Part shown: positions 5,146-5,265 of the stretch, in pieces | Numbering within the stretch: the first letter of the stretch is position 1 | Layout: every line of letters begins with the position of its first letter | Assembly (NCBI GenBank): GCA_022710245.1 | Contig: JAKLHH010000640.1 | Location: 1 to 5,265, forward strand | Length of the DNA stretch: 5,265 nt | Origin: Myxococcota bacterium | GTDB taxonomy: Bacteria > Myxococcota > Polyangia > GCA-2747355 > JAKLHH01 | Direction: 5' to 3' | Program-made: the position numbers and the translations under genes | Notes under the pieces: generated by a model | What the model saw: the letters and a program-made list of their open reading frames with translations, nothing else | The model's database searches: none | What the model was told of the DNA's origin: nothing

Positions 5146-5265
5146 TCAGGGCGGCGCCACGCCGGCGCCGCGCAGCGCGCCAGCGAGGAGGCGCATGGCG
5201 CGCGCGTGGAGGCGCGACGCCCAGGACTTGCTCAGCCCGAGATCCTTGCCCGCGGCCTCGAGCGT
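5146..5265 (-). CDS. C-terminal fragment of a FliA-like sigma70-family factor (partial at window edge)
   Basis: The last 39 codons of a gene that enters from the right edge and ends at TGA 5146-5148. The residues TLEAAGKDLGLSKSWASRLH followed by ARAMRLLAGAL match region 4.2, the helix-turn-helix that binds the -35 element. The LGLSKSWASRLHARA form is typical of FliA/WhiG-type and related factors rather than ECF factors. The gene is first in the minus-strand string seen here. Its stop codon shares a base with an ATG (TGATG, ATG at 5144-5146), a usual sign of translational coupling. The rest of the protein, and so its exact group, is outside the window. Confidence 0.82.
   Translation of the reverse strand, partial: TLEAAGKDLGLSKSWASRLHARAMRLLAGALRGAGVAPP

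Overview
The window is very GC-rich and looks like a chromosome of a myxobacterium or a close relative (Myxococcota). Two things point there: an anti-sigma factor carrying an AgmX/PglI-type C-terminal domain, and a non-flagellar type III secretion (T3SS) locus in a GC-rich background. The genus cannot be named from this sequence.

Layout, left to right. Positions 1-96 are the 3' end of a group II intron: a domain V hairpin, then a domain VI hairpin with a bulged adenosine exactly where the branch point should be, and an intron end at about 96/97. Positions 97-516 hold no convincing gene. They contain an 11-copy 9-bp tandem array and, next to the first gene, a sigma70-like promoter that would give an almost leaderless mRNA. 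Positions 517-2284 (+) are a two-gene operon: an ECF sigma factor overlapping by 47 nt a membrane-anchored zinc-finger anti-sigma factor. The latter has a long Ala/Lys/Pro/Glu linker and an AgmX/PglI-like tail. A perfect 10-copy 8-bp array (2285-2364) starts directly after its stop codon.

The T3SS part follows. A small protein resembling the inner rod SctI lies on the minus strand (2379-2756). The inner-membrane ring lipoprotein SctJ lies on the plus strand (2974-3870). They diverge from a 217-bp regulatory region, although these genes normally sit side by side in one operon. The right part is a minus-strand gene string, transcribed from the right edge: the C-terminus of a FliA-like sigma70-family factor (5146-5265), a small beta-rich protein of unknown function whose start is unclear (4857-5102), and a multi-pass membrane protein ending in a C39-type cysteine peptidase domain (3954-4823).

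Taken together this looks like part of a T3SS locus with two sigma factors close by. One is an ECF factor under a periplasm-spanning anti-sigma sensor, the other a FliA-type factor. Control of the T3SS by either is inference. The most unusual features are the intron end, two different tandem arrays that share the 8-mer CGACGAGG and flank the sigma/anti-sigma operon, the near-leaderless sigma promoter, the split sctI/sctJ pair, the stand-alone membrane C39 peptidase, and the reading-frame problem at the start of the small gene at 4857-5102.
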